Below are positions 17,821 to 26,896 of a DNA stretch of 64,000 bases, one piece after another. Position 1 is the first letter of the stretch. Each line of letters begins with the position of its first letter. The stretch is from JASGDN01 sp049840815 (lineage in GTDB: Bacteria; Chloroflexota; Chloroflexia; Thermomicrobiales; UBA6265): NCBI GenBank assembly GCA_049840815.1, contig JASGJI010000005.1, positions 1 to 64,000 of the forward strand, given 5' to 3'. Below the pieces are notes generated by a model. The model made no database searches and was not told the DNA's origin. It saw only the letters and a program-made list of their open reading frames with translations. The position numbers and the translations under genes were made by a program.

Positions 17821-19179
17821 GTGAGCAGCGAGACCGTTCTCCTCGACACTCCCACGCCAGCCGCTCCCACCCGCGGCCGAAACCGCCGCAATGGCGGCAT
17901 TCCATCCGACACCTGGCGCGTGGTCGGCCTCGTCTGGCTGGTCCACTGGCTGTTGACGCAGATCCCCGCCACACTCGCCTACCACTTCGGCAGCACGCGA
18001 CCAGACCGCCTCGGCGGAGCATCGTGGGCGTATGCCCCGAATGTGGAATGGCATCCTGTCGAGCTCTCTGGACTCGCGCATTGGTTGGTCGAACCGATGC
18101 GCCTGTGGGATGGCTCCTGGTACCGGCTGGTGTCCATCTTCGAGTATCAGCCGGGGAAATCTGCCCTCGCCGCGTTCTTCCCCGCCTATCCGTGGCTGAT
18201 GAAGTGGGGCAGCCAGCTCACCGGATGGTCGCCGGAGACCGTCGGGTACATCATCTCGAATGTCTCCTTCTTCGGCGCGCTGACCTTCGTCTACCTGATC
18301 GTCTCGATGGACTTCAGTTCGGCGATCGCCCAGCGGACGCTTTGGGCGGTTGGCCTCTTCCCAACGGCTTTCTTCTTCACCGCCGTCTATACCGAATCCC
18401 TCTTCCTCTTCCTCGCCGCCGGGGCGCTCTATATGGCCCGCCGCCGCATGTGGTGGGTGGCAGGGATCTTCGGCCTCGCCGCCGCCCTCACCCGCTCCGC
18501 TGGTGTGATGCTGCTGGCTCCGTTCGCAGTCCTCTTCATCCAGCAACACGGCTGGGACATCCGGCGCTGGTTCCCGAATGCGATTCCCGCCGCGCTGCCC
18601 GCACTGGGACCAGTGCTGTTCGGCTGGATTCTCACCCGTCACGACATGAAGTTCTTCGACTGGGTCAACCAGCAGTGGCAGTGGAACCGCTTCTCCGCCA
18701 TGCCGTGGAAGACATTCGACTGCACCTTCAACGGCTGCACCGCCACCGTTCGCTCCTTCGGCAACACCATCGAGGCACAGGTCTCGCCGGTCGATTGGGG
18801 ATGGATCGGCGAGTTGCTCCGCCACCCGACATGGGCCACCTTCACCTCGGCAGACTTCCGCTACCGCGTCGGGCAGAGCCAGGTCTTCGATGTCATCGTC
18901 ATCATTGGGGCGATCGTCCTGGTGCTGATCGGCCTGCGACGGCTGCCGCTCTACTACTCGGCGTTCATCATCCCGCCACTGGTGGTGCCGCTCTTCTCGC
19001 CCAGTAGCGTCTTCCCGCTGATGAGCATGCCGCGCTTCGTGCTGCCGCTCTTCCCCCTCTTCGTCATGATCGCCCTGCTCATCCCGAACCGCCGCGTCGG
19101 ACTCATCCTCGCGGGCGTGTCGAGCGTGCTCCTGATCCTGCTCACCATGCAGTTCGCGCAGTGGTATTGGGTCGCCTGA
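17821..19179 (+). CDS. PIG-V-like polytopic mannosyltransferase
   Basis: 452 residues with about nine or ten hydrophobic segments. The luminal/periplasmic loop motif LWDGSWYRLVS (about 98-108), with acidic Asp, is typical of PIG-V/GT76-type and related GT-C enzymes that use polyprenyl-phosphate mannose. FFPAYPW and PTAFFFTAVYTESLF follow the usual order. A GTG start was chosen with GCGAGG upstream; the first 25 residues are a charged cytoplasmic tail. A polyprenol-phosphate mannose synthase that could supply donor is encoded later in this window (58189-58956), an inferred functional link. Confidence 0.75.
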   Translation: MSSETVLLDTPTPAAPTRGRNRRNGGIPSDTWRVVGLVWLVHWLLTQIPATLAYHFGSTRPDRLGGASWAYAPNVEWHPVELSGLAHWLVEPMRLWDGSWYRLVSIFEYQPGKSALAAFFPAYPWLMKWGSQLTGWSPETVGYIISNVSFFGALTFVYLIVSMDFSSAIAQRTLWAVGLFPTAFFFTAVYTESLFLFLAAGALYMARRRMWWVAGIFGLAAALTRSAGVMLLAPFAVLFIQQHGWDIRRWFPNAIPAALPALGPVLFGWILTRHDMKFFDWVNQQWQWNRFSAMPWKTFDCTFNGCTATVRSFGNTIEAQVSPVDWGWIGELLRHPTWATFTSADFRYRVGQSQVFDVIVIIGAIVLVLIGLRRLPLYYSAFIIPPLVVPLFSPSSVFPLMSMPRFVLPLFPLFVMIALLIPNRRVGLILAGVSSVLLILLTMQFAQWYWVA

Positions 19180-19297
19180 CGCGAGGTACAATGCCGCCCA
19201 GTGAACCGTGACGAGAATGGAGCGTGCCGACGGCATGTCGGCATGGGACCGATTGATCCCTCGACAGCGAGGTCGAGGTTGGGAAAGGGTGAACACC

Positions 19298-20983
19298 GTG
19301 GTCAACACGATTGGGGTGGAGACGGAGGTCTCGACGAACGGCGACCTCGATGCCGTCACGGAGATGACCGGCGGCCAGGCGCTGGTCGCATCATTGCTCC
19401 GTCAAGGCATCGACACCGTCTTCGCACTGCCGGGCATCCAGCTGGATGGCTTCTTCGATGCCCTCTACGATGCCCAGCAGCGCGGCGATGTCCGCGTCAT
19501 CCATCCCCGGCACGAGCAGACCGCCGCCTACATGGCCGATGGCTACGCACGCGTCACCGGACGGGTCGGGACGTGCATCGTGGTGCCAGGGCCGGGCCTG
19601 CTGAACGCCACCGCCGCGCTCGCGACCGCGTATTCCGTCAACTCGCCGGTCCTCTGCGTCACCGGCCAGATCCAGTCGGACCTGATCGAGTTCGGGCGCG
19701 GCCAGCTCCACGAGATCCCGAACCAGCTCGGCATGGTGCGCTCCGTCACCAAGCATGCCGCTCGCGCCACCGATCCGACCGCCATCCCGTCGCTGGTGGA
19801 CAGCGCCATGCGCTCGATGTGGAGCGGCCGCGTTCGACCGGTGGAGATCGAGGTCCCGTTGGACACCCTCTTCGCGAAGGGAGATGTCCGCCTGCTTTCC
19901 GGAGCACCGGAACGGGAGCGCCCTGCTGGTGATCCGGATGCCATCCGCCACGCGGCCAGGCTGCTCGGCAACGCGAAGTCCCCATTGATCTTCTCCGGTG
20001 GTGGCGTCATCAGCGCCGACGCCGGGGCGGAACTGCTGGAACTCGCCGAGCTGCTGCAAGCGCCAGTCGTGATGAGCGCCAACGGCAAGGGCGCGATCTC
20101 GGCGCGAAACCATCTCGCGCAGACCACCCTTGGCGCCTATACGCTGGTGCCGGAGGCGGATGTCATCCTCGCCGTGGGAACGCGCTTCGTGGAGCCGGTC
20201 ATCTATCCGTGGGGCGTGAAGCCCGGCGCGACCGTCGTGCAGCTAGATATCGACCCGGACGAGGTGGGCCGCAACTTCCCGGTCGCCGAGCGCATCGTCG
20301 CCGATGCGAAGGCCGGTCTGGCGGCGCTCATCGACGAGGTCGCGCAGGTCAACATCGCCCGACCATCCCGCGAGCGCGAGCTCACGGACCTCAAGCAGGC
20401 GACGACCGCGAAGTACGACAGCGTTCACCCACAGGCGGACTTCGCCCGCGCCATCCGCGAGGAACTCCCGGACGATGGCATCTTCGTCGGCGAGATGACG
20501 CAGATCGCCTACTTCTCGAACTCCGCCTTCCCCGTTTACGAGCCGCGCACCTACTTCACCCCCGGCTATCAGGGCACGCTCGGATGGGGCTACCCCACCT
20601 CGCTCGGCGTGAAAGTCGGCGCCCCGGACAAGGTCGTCGTCTCCGTCAATGGCGATGGCGGTTTCGGCTTCGCACTGAACGAGCTCGCGACGCAGGCCTA
20701 CCATGGCATCGCGTCGATCACGCTCGTCTTCAATGACTCGGCGTTCGGCAACGTGAAGCGCATCCAGCAGGTCCAGTTCGATGGCCGCACCATTGCCTCG
20801 GACCTCCAGAACCCCGACTACATGAAGCTCGCCGACGCTTTCGGGGTGGCAGGCCGGCAGGCAACGAATCCCGCCGAACTGAGCGTGCAACTGCGCGAGG
20901 CGATCAAGGCGAACGAGCCGACGCTGATCGAGATCCCGGTTCAGCAGATGCCGGACGTGCAGCGGGCGCTCAAGCTGCGCTGA
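19298..20983 (+). CDS. Thiamine-diphosphate enzyme, acetolactate synthase-like
   Basis: About 561 residues. Three-domain ThDP enzyme: the N-terminal PYR domain has the activating Glu in RHEQTAAYMADGYAR, a central FAD/structural domain spans roughly 200-330, and the C-terminal PP domain has NGDGGFGF and then NDSAFGN as the metal/ThDP motif. Resembles acetolactate synthase catalytic subunits and related 2-oxo acid lyases, but there is no ilvN/ilvC neighbour, so it need not serve branched-chain amino acid synthesis. Start uncertain: GTG at 19298 has GGGAAAGG 9 bases upstream; GTG 19289 and ATG 19217 are in frame. A strong hairpin follows the stop. Confidence 0.85.
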   Translation: MVNTIGVETEVSTNGDLDAVTEMTGGQALVASLLRQGIDTVFALPGIQLDGFFDALYDAQQRGDVRVIHPRHEQTAAYMADGYARVTGRVGTCIVVPGPGLLNATAALATAYSVNSPVLCVTGQIQSDLIEFGRGQLHEIPNQLGMVRSVTKHAARATDPTAIPSLVDSAMRSMWSGRVRPVEIEVPLDTLFAKGDVRLLSGAPERERPAGDPDAIRHAARLLGNAKSPLIFSGGGVISADAGAELLELAELLQAPVVMSANGKGAISARNHLAQTTLGAYTLVPEADVILAVGTRFVEPVIYPWGVKPGATVVQLDIDPDEVGRNFPVAERIVADAKAGLAALIDEVAQVNIARPSRERELTDLKQATTAKYDSVHPQADFARAIREELPDDGIFVGEMTQIAYFSNSAFPVYEPRTYFTPGYQGTLGWGYPTSLGVKVGAPDKVVVSVNGDGGFGFALNELATQAYHGIASITLVFNDSAFGNVKRIQQVQFDGRTIASDLQNPDYMKLADAFGVAGRQATNPAELSVQLREAIKANEPTLIEIPVQQMPDVQRALKLR

Positions 20984-21002
20984 TCGTCCCGACCTGACCA
21001 CG

Positions 21003-21035
21003 AAGCCCACCCGATGCTTTGCATCGGGTGGGCTT
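21003..21035 (+). terminator. Rho-independent-type terminator after the ThDP enzyme gene
   Basis: A perfect 15-bp stem (21003-21017 with 21021-21035) and a 3-base TTT loop, 19 bases past the stop codon. Only a short TTTC follows, so the T-run is weak. Confidence 0.8.
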
Positions 21036-21177
21036 TCGCACGAGTGGTATGTCATCCGTGATTTGCCGCGTCACTGCGGCAGGCCACAAGGGGCTGCCCT
21101 ACGGAGTGGTTGCTGCGGCCGGTGGTTCGCCGAAACCGACCTGAGGTCAGTAGTGACACACCACGAGAGCGCCAAGG

Positions 21178-21453
21178 TCAGGCCTCGTCGTCGGGGTCCG
21201 GGATTTCGGTCCCCATCTGGAGAACACCAAGATCCAGCAACTGGCGCGTGAGGAAGGCGTTGTTCGCGAGAATCAGCTTGATCGCATAGGTGTTCGAGGC
21301 CTCAGCGGCGGCGAACCCCGGCGAGGCGAGCTCTTCCGCGACCGATTTCCCCGTCTGCTCCGCGGCCTCGGCAGCCTCCTCGTGCAGCAGATCGTTGAGA
21401 TATCCGTACAGCTCCTCCTCGGTCATGCCGAGCAGGTTCACGTCGTCGTCCAT
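21178..21453 (-). CDS. Small acidic protein of unknown function
   Basis: 91 residues. AGGGAG sits 4-5 bases before the ATG. Composition is strongly acidic and helical, beginning MDDDVNLLGMTEEEL and ending in an Asp/Glu-rich tail, with no membrane segment and no Cys. The central part (TYAIKLILANNAFLTRQLLDLG) looks like an amphipathic helix pair. It diverges from the ferredoxin gene, with a 397-base gap. I do not recognise the family; size, clean ribosome site and codon bias support it as real. Confidence 0.65.
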   Translation of the reverse strand: MDDDVNLLGMTEEELYGYLNDLLHEEAAEAAEQTGKSVAEELASPGFAAAEASNTYAIKLILANNAFLTRQLLDLGVLQMGTEIPDPDDEA

Positions 21454-21850
21454 GCAACTCCCTTCGTGGAGCAAGACGGCTTCGAAGCGCAATCCGACGA
21501 CTCGGCGCGCGAGGAGATTCCCCGTTCGCAAGGCTACATGGTCGCCACCCGCCAGGACCACTCCCCTCGGGCGCGAACGCCACACCGGATGTCCGATCGT
21601 GCTGCTCCGATTCCTCCGGCGCGGACGACGAAACGACGGCGGGGCAACCTGTGCATCCAGCACGATTCCCCCGCCATCATGCCCAACAGGGACTCCATTT
21701 GCGAATGAGTCCCGTTCGTCCCCCTTGAACTCACCATCATGGTTGCTATACTCGGGGGGCCTGCCAGTTCGTCACCGACGAGCGCCGTTCCCCTCCAGCG
21801 GGCCAAGCACACGTCACATACTCCCGCCATGCGGGACAGGAGTTTTGGGC
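21454..21850. other. Divergent intergenic region between the small acidic protein and ferredoxin
   Basis: 397 bases with no convincing gene. Contains the ferredoxin promoter at 21725-21752 and a leader of about 95 bases. The half near the small protein has no clear promoter motif. Confidence 0.5.
21725..21752 (+). promoter_or_regulatory. Candidate ferredoxin promoter
   Basis: TTGAAC (21725-21730), a 16-base spacer and TATACT (21747-21752). The predicted leader to the ferredoxin ATG is about 92 bases and ends in AGGAG, 9 bases from the start. Confidence 0.65.
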
Positions 21851-22090
21851 ATGACACACGTCATCACCCAGCCGTGCATTGGCACGAAGGACGCATCCTG
21901 CGTCGAGGTCTGCCCGGTCGACTGCATCCATTCGGATGACGATCAGGAGCAGTACTTCATCAACCCGGCCGAGTGCATCGATTGCGGCGTCTGCGCCGAG
22001 GTCTGTCCGGTCGAGGCCATCTTCTTCGAAGATGATGTTCCGGAGCAGTGGGAAGCGTTCAAAGCGAAGAACCTCGCGTTCTTCAGCTAG
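21851..22090 (+). CDS. Ferredoxin (FdxA-type, two Fe-S clusters)
   Basis: 79 residues, cytoplasmic electron carrier. The first cluster region reads PCIGTKDASCVEVCPVDC: the middle spacing C-x7-C-x3-C rather than C-x2-C-x2-C is typical of the 3Fe-4S half of seven-iron ferredoxins. The second region, CIDCGVCAEVCP, is a standard 4Fe-4S motif. The tail VEAIFFEDDVPEQW is the conserved end seen in actinobacterial and Thermus-type FdxA. The ATG is fixed by AGGAG 9 bases upstream. Single-gene unit with its own promoter and a large downstream hairpin. Confidence 0.93.
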   Translation: MTHVITQPCIGTKDASCVEVCPVDCIHSDDDQEQYFINPAECIDCGVCAEVCPVEAIFFEDDVPEQWEAFKAKNLAFFS

Positions 22091-22103
22091 GGCGCTCGCA
22101 TAC

Positions 22104-22163
22104 CCCCAGACGCAGGAACCCCTCGGAGGCAGAAATGCTTCCGAGGGGTTCCTGCGTCTGGGG
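22104..22163. terminator. Very long hairpin between convergent ferredoxin and propeller-protein genes
   Basis: A 27-bp stem (22104-22130 with 22137-22163) has one G-T wobble and a 6-base AGAAAT loop. It ends 1 base before the stop of the opposing gene and starts 13 bases after the ferredoxin stop. It has no T-run, so it could be a bidirectional terminator or an extragenic palindromic element used as one. Confidence 0.7.
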
Positions 22164-22164
22164 A

Positions 22165-24552
22165 TCAACCGGCTGGCGTGCCCGACGCTTCCGGGAGCGG
22201 GGCGGCCGGGGTACTATCCGCGACCGGAGTTCCCTGCTGGTTCGGGAGCGGCGGCAACTCGTAACTCGCCGACCACACCGCGTCCCCGTTCACGAGATAG
22301 AGCGTTCCGGAATTCTCGTCCACCACGAAGTCCTGAAGTCCCTCGAACGGCTGTTTCACCGAGAGACCGCCGGTCGTGAAATCGTCCGGCAGTTCCAGCT
22401 GGTACACATACTCGCCAGAGGCGTCGAAGGCGATGATCTTGCCCTGATCGCCATCGACCACCGCCACATAGAGATAGCCCGTTGCGGGACCATTCGTGAT
22501 GGCGACAACGGTTCCATCCCCGATGTACGACGGCGTCACCCGGCCGGACACCGATCCCCGGAAGAAAGTCAGGACTTCGCCACTCTTCAGCACAACGTAG
22601 ATGTTGCCATCAATGGCCATATCCACCGCGCTGCCAAGGAACGACCGATCGCCTGCCTGCACCCATCCGGACGGCGCCGCTACCGGCGTCGAGGGGTCGC
22701 CATTGAAGCGGTAGATATTCCGATATTCTGATTCGAGGACGTAGACGTTGCCGGAGAACGCCCCGATCGGCGAAGACTTCCATGGCCCCTGCTCGTTGAT
22801 CTCCTCCATCTTCACGACGTGCCAGGCGTTATCGGTGCCATAGACATACAGGTTTACGCCATCCGTCGTATAGAGGCCATCGGTGTCGTAGGCGACGTTG
22901 AACAGGTGGCCCACTGTGGTGGATGTCCCCGGAACAGTGCTCCCCTGCGCCAGCACGCGGTCGATCACCTTGCCATCGGCCTGCAGCAGGTAGAGGCTGC
23001 CATCAGCGAGGAAGAGCCCTCCCGGCGTCCAGGCAAGGCGCGTCGCCCCAGCCTTCAATTCATCCGGCAATCCGCCGATGCGGGTCACATTGGTCACCCG
23101 AAGAACGTGGTTGACGTCGTCCAGCTGCGCGACGATGGTGCGCTTTCGCACCGCGATGGCATCTGCCGGAGCTCCAGACACCTCCGCCGCATCAAGCTGC
23201 TGCAACGCCTGGGTCAACTCACGGTCGATCGCATCCGGGTCCGTCAGCGCCTGGGCGTCCTGGATACTCCTGTCCACCTGCACAAGGTGATCGAGATAGC
23301 TTCCCTGCGTCGTGAAGAATTGCTCTCGCAAGCCGGTCACACCCAGCAGCAAGGCAACGAGCAACAAGCAAACGAATGCCCATCCGACCGAACGCCGGAC
23401 CGGCAGCCGCGGCAGGCGGTTTCGCCAGCCATCCTCGCCCATCGTGACGGTGGACCCACGATACGACTCCACCCCGTGCGCGCCGGGAACCCCGAACTGC
23501 TGGACGTACGTCGAGGGCGCCCAGGTGCCATCGCGCTGGGGCGACACCTTCTCCGCGACACGGAGCGTTCGCGCACGCCACTGGGATCTCCGGCCGACCG
23601 GCGCAGCAACGCTCCCCGTCGCCGATCCGTCCGGGGCAAGCAGGGCATCGTCATCCGGCGTCACCTCGGTCGCCGTCTCCGGATTGGCAACGGGAAGCGA
23701 CGACGTGCGGGCGGGAAGGGCGTAGAGGAATGCGCCCTTTACCGCTCGCACCGAATCCCCGGCGCGCCGTCCGACATCGCCAAGCGTCCGGACGGCCAGG
23801 TTGTCGGGCAGGGGAGCGAACCCGAGGACCGTCACTGCCGCATCCTGAAGGTCGTCGGCCGCGACGGCATCGCGGAAGGAATCGAGAATGCGATCCGGAT
23901 CGCGTCCGTGGAAGAGCGCCAGCGATGTCTCCACACCGGGATTCGCCAGCATCCGGTCCGCGATCGCCTTCCCGCTCCTTGCATTGCACAGGACAAGGGT
24001 ATCGCCGGGACGCAGATCGGTCTGCGCGATCACAGGGGCGACGCGCGGCCCGAATCCGAGCGGCTCCGGCGTCGGCATCCCGGAGGCAGCATCGGCGAAG
24101 TACGGCGACCACGACTCCAGATCGGGGATGGCATAGACCAGATCGTCCTCGATCAGGATCACCTGACCGGGCGGCACGTGCGCCAGCGTCGCGTTCGCGC
24201 CCTCGATCACCACCGCCGACGCGCCGACGAGCAGTCGCTCCGTGGCATCCGGCCCCTGCAACTCGCGCATCCGCTCGTGGAGGGCGCCATTTGCCGCCGC
24301 GAAGGCCCGCCCAAGCGCGACATCGGCTGGCTGCTGGTACTGGCGGCGCAACTCGTTGGCGATGATCTCGCGAACCCATGACGCAAGCTCGACCGCATGG
24401 GGAGTTGCCGCGAACGCCTCGGTGATCACCAGGAATCCGCGCCGACCCGAAATCAGGTATTCAGCGAGATCGGCGCTCACCCACTCCCGCACATCGGCAG
24501 GAGCGCCATCCTTCACCGCAAAGGCAATGGCCAGGGCTGGGGAGACGATCAT
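22165..24552 (-). CDS. Membrane protein: pseudo-PP2C domain, one TM helix, extracytoplasmic beta-propeller-like domain
   Basis: 795 residues. Residues about 1-270 resemble a PP2C/SpoIIE phosphatase fold (WVREIIANEL, ASAVVIEGANATLAHV, RPGDTLVLCN, AVTVLGF). The metal-binding Asp residues of active enzymes are missing: the usual SDG is NAR and the DN near the end is DDLQDA. A linker with many Pro/Ala residues leads to a single membrane helix near 388-407. The outer part carries repeated strands of the kind seen in NHL/beta-propellers (GGLFLADGSLYLL, GNVYVLESEYRNIYRF, DGNIYVVLKSGEVLTF, SGTLYLVNGDAVW). Probably a signalling or sensor protein without phosphatase activity. Weak ribosome site. The TPR gene lies upstream on the same strand. 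Confidence 0.7.
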   Translation of the reverse strand: MIVSPALAIAFAVKDGAPADVREWVSADLAEYLISGRRGFLVITEAFAATPHAVELASWVREIIANELRRQYQQPADVALGRAFAAANGALHERMRELQGPDATERLLVGASAVVIEGANATLAHVPPGQVILIEDDLVYAIPDLESWSPYFADAASGMPTPEPLGFGPRVAPVIAQTDLRPGDTLVLCNARSGKAIADRMLANPGVETSLALFHGRDPDRILDSFRDAVAADDLQDAAVTVLGFAPLPDNLAVRTLGDVGRRAGDSVRAVKGAFLYALPARTSSLPVANPETATEVTPDDDALLAPDGSATGSVAAPVGRRSQWRARTLRVAEKVSPQRDGTWAPSTYVQQFGVPGAHGVESYRGSTVTMGEDGWRNRLPRLPVRRSVGWAFVCLLLVALLLGVTGLREQFFTTQGSYLDHLVQVDRSIQDAQALTDPDAIDRELTQALQQLDAAEVSGAPADAIAVRKRTIVAQLDDVNHVLRVTNVTRIGGLPDELKAGATRLAWTPGGLFLADGSLYLLQADGKVIDRVLAQGSTVPGTSTTVGHLFNVAYDTDGLYTTDGVNLYVYGTDNAWHVVKMEEINEQGPWKSSPIGAFSGNVYVLESEYRNIYRFNGDPSTPVAAPSGWVQAGDRSFLGSAVDMAIDGNIYVVLKSGEVLTFFRGSVSGRVTPSYIGDGTVVAITNGPATGYLYVAVVDGDQGKIIAFDASGEYVYQLELPDDFTTGGLSVKQPFEGLQDFVVDENSGTLYLVNGDAVWSASYELPPLPNQQGTPVADSTPAAPLPEASGTPAG

Positions 24553-24663
24553 GGACGGACGACCTTGGACATGCTGCTCCTGTTCGGGGAGGTGCCTGCA
24601 CGAGCGGTGCTCCCCATCCGGGTCGCCCCCTGGCAGCGAATGACCACGCTCGGGTCATGCAGG

Positions 24664-24691
24664 GAGACGCCGGGATGACTCCCGGCGTCTC
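24664..24691 (-). terminator. Hairpin after the TPR gene
   Basis: A perfect 12-bp stem (24664-24675 with 24680-24691) and a 4-base loop in the gap between the TPR gene and the downstream propeller-protein gene. No T-run on the minus strand, so termination may be partial. Confidence 0.55.
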
Positions 24692-24727
24692 GGTTGGTGG
24701 CGAGTATAGCCTGCGCTCGCCAGTGGT

Positions 24728-26896
24728 CTACAGCGTGTTGTCCGCGTAGGAGCCGCGATCGCGGTTCGCAGGGGCCGGGGGCATCGCGCCCGGACGCGGC
24801 GTGGAGGTCGGGAGGGCTGGTTGCCGAACGACCAGCTGGCGCGGCTGGGAGGGCGCGGGTCGCCGGGAAGCACTTGCCGGCGCCGACGGGCGGGATGCGG
24901 GGCGCTCCTGCGCCCGCATCGCCGCCTGCTGCAACCGATTGATTCGCTCCTGCAGATCACCGCCAGCCGAGCCAAGTTCAGGCACGAGGCTGTTCGCATG
25001 CTGAAGGATCTGGGACGCGCTGCGGTACTGCCCGTCGGCCAGCATCCGCGCGCCGACGTTCACGAGCATCCGCGTCTCGCCGTTGCGATCCCCGATCTGC
25101 CGCGCGACGACGAGCGCGCGCTCGTACGTGTCGAGCGCAGCGGGCATCGCCTGCTCATCCTGCGCGACCGCGAGGTGCTGCAACGCCTGCCCGTAGAGCG
25201 CGCGATCATCCGTGGTCTCCGCGACCTCGACAGCCTGCTCCAGAGCTTCAAGCGCGGCCTCATGATCGCCCTGGCGTTGCGAAAGACGAGCCAGCCGCCC
25301 GTACAGACGTACCGCCGCCACGCGCTCGCCAGCCTCGGCAGCAAGTTCGAGTGCGTCGCCGTAGAGTTCCATCGCCTCGTACGGGCGATTCGCATCCATC
25401 GAGATCGCCCCGAGCGCCGAGAGTGTCGCGATCACTTCCTGCGTCTCATCAAGAGCCTGGTAGACCTCCAACGCGTGCCGGTAGCAGCCGCGTGCCTTAG
25501 CCAGTTGACGGCGGGAGAGGTAGATACGCCCAAGGAGGCTCACCAAGCCCGCTTCGAGATCGCGATCGCCGATCCGGTGCGCGACACCAAGCCCCTGTTC
25601 AATCGCCTGGATCGCATCATCCGGCTGGTCGAACTTCCAGAGCGCCTCGCCGATGCTGCCAAGCCACTGCGCCTCGTGCACGGCATCGCCCTGTGCCCGC
25701 GCGATCTCCAGTGCGTGCAGGAGATGGTTCAGCGCCTCCACTGGCCGGTTCATCGCGGTATAGGTGACCCCGAGGCCGCCCGCCGCGCGATGCTCCAGGG
25801 AGATGTCACCGGCGGCTTGCGCCGTATCGAGCGCCTGGGCAAAGGTGTCGCGGGCCTGGTCCATCCGCCCCATCGAGAGAAGGACCTTCGCATGTCCGAT
25901 CGCATCGTCCGAATCACGGGACGAGGCAGCGACGGGAGCACTCACCGATGGCGCCGTCGCGTCGCTCGACCGTCCGAGCTGGCGCTCGAGACCGGAGAGC
26001 ATCTCCAGCAACGTCTGCTCCAGCTGGATGTCCCCGACATCCCGCGCCCACGTCAGGCCGTCCTCAACGTGCTGCAACGCCTCGTTGGTCCGACCCGTGG
26101 CGATGAAGCCCTTGCCGACCTCCACGATCAGCTTGGCCTGCACCAGATCGTCGCCATTCATGGCAACGGCGTCGAGCGCATCCTGCTCCAGGAGCAGCAG
26201 GTCGGCCGGGTTCATCGTCGCCTTCTTGATGTCAATCTGGCGCAGCAGGGCCGGTGCGAGCCCATGAACGTATCCGATTCGCGCGGCGGACCTGCCCGCC
26301 CGCTCGAACAGCGCGATCGCATTCGTGGAGTCGCCATCACGGTGCAGGAGATCGCCGAGCAGGATGGCCGAATCGACCTCATCCTCCTCATCGTTCGCCT
26401 CCGGCCCAAGCTCCAGCTGCTGCTGAAGCAGCTTTCGGGCAAGCTCCGGTTCACCAGCAAGCGCGGCCCGCTGCCCAAGCCGGGCCAGCGCACGCCGACC
26501 GCCCTGGACATACCCCGCGCGCTGGGCGGCACGGTACGCATCGCCGAGCAACTTCTCACGCTCCCGCGCCGGGTCCTCGGCGGGCAGCAGGCTATCGAGG
26601 CGCAGCGCAGCATCGACCGTCTGCCGGTCGAAGCCCTTGGCGTGGGCCGACGCATGCGTCAGGCGAGCCAGCACGAGGGCAAATTCACGATCGGACTCGA
26701 CGCGCTCGGCGATGATCTCGTCCAACTCGCGAAAGTCGTCGTCGGAGAGCGCATCGAGCACCGCCGGGTGGCGGACCTCGCTGATCGCACCCTGCAGCGA
26801 CCGTCGCCGTCCTACGACCTCACGCGAGATCTGGACGAGCACGCCACTGCCGCCGCGCTTCCCTTTTCCGGCCAGTCGTTCAATCCATCCACTCAC
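24728..26896 (-). CDS. Tetratricopeptide-repeat protein
   Basis: 722 residues. After a basic N-terminus and a helical region (about 1-120), there are at least ten TPR-like helix pairs with the usual small-residue pattern (for example GDLLHRDGDSTNAIALFERA, GVTYTAMNRPVEALNHLLHA, ISMDANRPYEAMELYGDALELA). The last 60 residues are a Pro/Ala/Arg/Ser-rich disordered tail. No signal peptide or enzyme domain, so it is likely a cytoplasmic scaffold or regulator. The GTG start overlaps the stop of the dehydratase gene (GTGA), implying coupled translation. Exact partner unknown; the downstream pseudo-phosphatase is a candidate. Confidence 0.8.
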   Translation of the reverse strand: MSGWIERLAGKGKRGGSGVLVQISREVVGRRRSLQGAISEVRHPAVLDALSDDDFRELDEIIAERVESDREFALVLARLTHASAHAKGFDRQTVDAALRLDSLLPAEDPAREREKLLGDAYRAAQRAGYVQGGRRALARLGQRAALAGEPELARKLLQQQLELGPEANDEEDEVDSAILLGDLLHRDGDSTNAIALFERAGRSAARIGYVHGLAPALLRQIDIKKATMNPADLLLLEQDALDAVAMNGDDLVQAKLIVEVGKGFIATGRTNEALQHVEDGLTWARDVGDIQLEQTLLEMLSGLERQLGRSSDATAPSVSAPVAASSRDSDDAIGHAKVLLSMGRMDQARDTFAQALDTAQAAGDISLEHRAAGGLGVTYTAMNRPVEALNHLLHALEIARAQGDAVHEAQWLGSIGEALWKFDQPDDAIQAIEQGLGVAHRIGDRDLEAGLVSLLGRIYLSRRQLAKARGCYRHALEVYQALDETQEVIATLSALGAISMDANRPYEAMELYGDALELAAEAGERVAAVRLYGRLARLSQRQGDHEAALEALEQAVEVAETTDDRALYGQALQHLAVAQDEQAMPAALDTYERALVVARQIGDRNGETRMLVNVGARMLADGQYRSASQILQHANSLVPELGSAGGDLQERINRLQQAAMRAQERPASRPSAPASASRRPAPSQPRQLVVRQPALPTSTPRPGAMPPAPANRDRGSYADNTL

